Source: Paraburkholderia sp. C35
GTDB lineage: Bacteria; Pseudomonadota; Gammaproteobacteria; Burkholderiales; Burkholderiaceae
DNA length: 64,000 nt
NCBI RefSeq assembly: GCF_003121405.1
Contig: NZ_QBUY01000009.1
Coordinates: forward strand, 85,730-149,729
Direction: 5' to 3'
The notes under the pieces are model-generated. The model made no database searches. It saw only the letters and a list, made by a program, of their open reading frames with translations, and was not told the origin of the DNA. Below, in pieces: positions 61,566 through 64,000 of this stretch; the stretch's first letter is position 1, and each line of letters starts with the position of its first letter. Made by a program: the position numbers and the translations under genes.

Positions 61566-61747
61566 TGATGGTTCGCCATGCAGACCATTGTATGTGTTCA
61601 CTTTTAGGTGAAATTCGACAAAAACTGCTGATTCGTCTGCAAAAATTCCCTGATATATGGGCCTTTCATGTACGTCGCCGATATATAGATCGGCTAGATC
61701 CGCGTCAATTACAGACGATTTTGTATTGATGGTTCGCTATGCGGACC
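61566..61747 (+). repeat. Pair of imperfect 21-bp direct repeats
   Basis: Copies at 61566-61586 and 61727-61747 agree at 19 of 21 positions (core GATGGTTCGC-Y-ATGC-R-GACC), 161 bp apart, around AT-rich DNA. They lie between the acyl-CoA dehydrogenase start and a decayed transposon gene. No coding gene is supported in 61354-61978. Confidence 0.55.
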
Positions 61748-61978
61748 CTTGTTTTGACAATTCACTGATGCAATTTACGAACGAAGTTCACTGCGATGCC
61801 CGGGGCGCTTTCCGGTATCGGCCACCGGATTGTCGTAGGTTCCGGAGGCTTGGCGGCCGGTTAAGAACTTGGAGACCTGAGCGGAAATAACGGGAGCGAA
61901 CGGTTACCGACGGGCGATGGCGGGTTTCTAGCAGTAATCGTTGAGTCTGCACAAACCTGATCATCGCGTTTAAAAAGG

Positions 61979-62340
61979 GTGACTACACCCGATATCACAC
62001 GGGAGATATCGGATGCGCAGTCGGCGGCGGTGGCGTGGGCGAAGGACGAACTCGAACCCATCGTCGCAGAAGATCTAGACTTCATGGCGAAGAAGAAGAC
62101 GATGGCACAGCTCGGCCCGAAGGGCGCACGGATGCTTTCGGGGCTGCTCTACGCGAAATACCGGCAACTGCTTGAAGCGAAGTGCTTTCGGGCAGGTGTC
62201 GAACTGATTCTGATTGACCCGGCCTATACGTCGACCATCGGTGCGGTGAAATACGCAGCGCGACGAGGCTGGAGTGTGCATGCTGCTGCAGCGGGCGTAA
62301 TCGCCCGACGCGGACAGAAGCTGAATGAACGTCTGCCGCG
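61979..62340 (+). pseudogene. Decayed TnpB-like (IS200/IS605-related) gene fragment
   Basis: About 120 codons from 61979 match the C-terminal part of TnpB-related proteins: IVAEDLDFMAKKK (Glu of the second RuvC motif), LGPKGARMLSGLLYAKYRQLLEAKCFRAGVELILIDPAYTSTIGAV (third RuvC motif Asp in DPAYTS) and WSVHAAAAGVIARRGQKLNERLP. The N-terminal two-thirds is missing and after about 62340 the frame, though open to 62614, no longer reads as a TnpB tail. No intact transposase or clear ends lie nearby. It is a relic of a mobile element. Confidence 0.75.
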
Positions 62341-62882
62341 CACTGGAATCGATGTACGGGTTCCGGTGCGGGGTGGTCATCATGCCCTCGAGCTACCTGC
62401 AGGAAAAGCCGAGATTCGCGTGTGGCCGCCTGGCGCAGCATTCATGCAGCGTACAGAGGTGCGATGCACGAGCGCTGGCTCGCCACCCGGGGCGGCAAGC
62501 CGCACCGGAGTGCGTTGGGCATCACTGGTCACGGTGGCAACGCCGTGCCCCTCAGCTGGGACCACCGTTACCCCTGCGACCCAAATCTGCATGAACAGAT
62601 TTGTGCACCATTAAAGTAGCGGCGGGGAAAAACGACTCGCTCGCGACGTTTCGTGATCGCTGCCGGAAGGTTGGGTGGCCTGTCGAGACCGTCGCGGTCT
62701 GCGGATGGGCGCCGGACGATGCGTAACTGAAGTGCAGTTGGCTTACGCGTCAAACCGAGACCAAAAGCGGCAGGGACGGGGTCTCGCGACCACCGTGCAG
62801 TTATAGGAGAGTCGCTGTGCGCGATCCTCTCCCAGTATTGACGCCTACATTGTGGGCCGCTAGGCAAGCGGTCGACCATCGG

Positions 62883-63323
62883 TCATCCGAGCATGGTCAG
62901 CTCAAACGCCAGACACTTTAAAGTGCTGTCGCTGGCGCGACGCCACACTGAGAAGTCCGCCTGCTCGAAGCCTTTATCCATCGTTGACGCTTCGACCCAT
63001 CCTTCGTGCAATGTGGTTCCCGCGACGGTAGGCGAGATCGTGCCTCGTAGAAACCGTCGCGCCCAAACCAGAATCAGGTCGCCACAACGACGGGTCTTCA
63101 AGTTCAGTGTGTCCATCACCTTCATTCCCGCGGCAATCTCCAGGGCGATGTGACCGTCCTTGTCAAGGAGGGTGCCGTCGGGCAGCGTGACGAGGAAGCC
63201 GTCGTCGTGGAAAGGTTCGATAGCATTTCGGTCTTTAGCGATGACAGCGTGCGCCCAGGCATCAAACGCTGCCCGTATGTCCCGCAAATCGTTTTCATTG
63301 TTCCAATCCGTTGATTGATTCAC
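62883..63323 (-). CDS. NTF2-like (SnoaL-type) protein
   Basis: 146 aa: DLRDIRAAFDAWAHAVIAKDRNAIEPFHDDGFLVTLPDGTLLDKDGHI is the start of the cone fold typical of SnoaL/DUF4440 proteins. GTG at 63323 is chosen because AGGAG lies just before it; the open frame to 63407 is not protein-like. It follows a similar gene (63420-63842) by about 97 bp on the same strand, so the two are likely co-expressed. Possible ketosteroid-isomerase-like or hydrolase accessory activity; no catalytic set identified. Confidence 0.75.
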   Translation of the reverse strand: MNQSTDWNNENDLRDIRAAFDAWAHAVIAKDRNAIEPFHDDGFLVTLPDGTLLDKDGHIALEIAAGMKVMDTLNLKTRRCGDLILVWARRFLRGTISPTVAGTTLHEGWVEASTMDKGFEQADFSVWRRASDSTLKCLAFELTMLG

Positions 63324-63419
63324 TTGCCACTCCTGTGTTTTGAAGATTGTGTGAGGCAATTCTTCCAATGTCGCCAGCCTCAGGTAAGAGGGCAGGCTGT
63401 GGCGCATTGGGAAAGCTGT

Positions 63420-63842
63420 TCATACGGGGCCAATCATATGATGGTCGAAACACAACCAGCGGTCACCAGTACGGCGCCATGCGGAGGCATAAGCGATCCG
63501 CGAACCGCCCACCAGACCGTTAATATCTTCGAGAGAGGGCATATGCGCGCCCATGTCGCCTTCAAACGATTCAGCAACGTTTGCAATTGTCAGCGATACG
63601 ATCGTTTCCCCCACCTGTTTGGCGGTGACGCTTTCGATGCTGATTTCCGCGCTCTGCATTTTTTTGTCTGCTTCGATGAATTCTTCTTTGTTCAACCGCA
63701 GGTTGGGGTACGGCCGAGCTGAAAAGCAATAGTCTGATGCGAGATTTTCATCCAGCCACTCGAAGTGGTGTACCCGCAGCGCGGTTGCCCAGGCTTCGTA
63801 TCGCTCCCGAATCATCAGCTCAACGGCGTTTTCTTGATTCAT
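63420..63842 (-). CDS. NTF2-like (SnoaL-type) protein
   Basis: 140 aa from ATG 63842 (CAAGGG upstream; ATG at 63866 is the alternative). ELMIRERYEAWATALRVHHFEWLDENLASDYCFSARPYPN...LNKEEFIEADKKM is the NTF2-like helix-strand start, and WLCFDHHMIGPV ends it. Paired with the next NTF2-like gene. The upstream 158 bp to the window edge (63843-64000) contain no gene. Confidence 0.75.
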   Translation of the reverse strand: MNQENAVELMIRERYEAWATALRVHHFEWLDENLASDYCFSARPYPNLRLNKEEFIEADKKMQSAEISIESVTAKQVGETIVSLTIANVAESFEGDMGAHMPSLEDINGLVGGSRIAYASAWRRTGDRWLCFDHHMIGPV

Positions 63843-64000
63843 CCCTTGTCCTCGTTTTTGCGCCAAACGGTAGTCGGCTCCCGAATCGATGCTAGGGAGT
63901 CAAAAAACCACCGGGCGAGGCAGAACGGGTAGGGGATGTCGTCGATAAGGGTGGGTCAACGGGCAACTTCTCCAAAATAGACAAACCCCCACCACATTTC

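Noticed and set aside
1..64000. tRNA, rRNA, CRISPR arrays and replication origin
   Set aside because: None was seen by eye; no regularly spaced repeats and no cloverleaf were noticed, though a computed search was not possible.

Overview
The window reads like a replicon of a Burkholderiales bacterium of the Paraburkholderia/Caballeronia/Burkholderia type. This rests on the moderately high GC, the gram-negative trimeric porins (two), a DUF4148 protein, a DUF3331 protein, an H-NS protein of the Burkholderia type (AKYRDP...TWSGRGRAP motif), a thiolase very close to Cupriavidus PhaA as I remember it, and the dense set of aromatic-acid genes. No rRNA, tRNA, CRISPR array or replication origin was seen.

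Layout. 0-3.1 kb: the end of an aromatic meta-cleavage cluster (acylating acetaldehyde dehydrogenase, 4-hydroxy-2-oxovalerate aldolase, oxygenase reductase), then a porin and a terminator. 4.5-9.3 kb: chemoreceptor, VWA/MoxR pair, NTF2-like protein, MarR. 9.4-16.6 kb: hydrolase and tautomerase, a LysR gene, and a divergent aromatic-acid efflux operon (DUF1656-HlyD-NodT-FUSC). 16.7-21.8 kb: secreted trypsin-like protease, a large Ala-rich lipoprotein, LysR, DUF4148. 22-36.9 kb: the metabolic core. A minus-strand block (Rieske O-demethylase, porin, its reductase, formaldehyde dehydrogenase, aromatic-acid transporter) faces a plus-strand block (TetR, hydrolase, VOC protein, EntE-like aryl-CoA/AMP ligase, hotdog thioesterase, salicylyl-CoA-5-hydroxylase-like monooxygenase, maleate isomerase, thiolase). 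Three copies of one 16-bp operator-like sequence sit over the promoters of both blocks, so they probably form one regulon.

Together the core genes suggest that a methoxylated benzoate is O-demethylated (releasing formaldehyde), the resulting hydroxybenzoate is made into a CoA thioester, hydroxylated, released by the thioesterase, ring-opened (perhaps by the VOC protein), hydrolysed, and drained through maleate to fumarate. The substrate is inferred, not shown.

37-49.2 kb is an accessory region: an AT-rich membrane protein gene, a small cytosolic protein, an orphan 1126-aa membrane protein, an H-NS gene with an amber codon at its fourth codon, and a compact minus-strand operon with a PLD-like nuclease domain, an all-helical 638-aa protein, a possible 60-aa Cys-rich protein and a PD-(D/E)XK-like nuclease. 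This operon is the best candidate for an undescribed conflict or defence system. 49.2-52.2 kb is gene-poor and holds two similar intergenic units, each with a NemR-like palindrome followed by a strong terminator; they may be small RNA genes. 52.2-64 kb: haloacid-dehalogenase-like hydrolase, AraC, an operon of enoyl-CoA hydratase, CoA transferase and fumarylacetoacetase, a Cache chemoreceptor, acyl-CoA dehydrogenase, a decayed TnpB-like fragment and two NTF2-like proteins.
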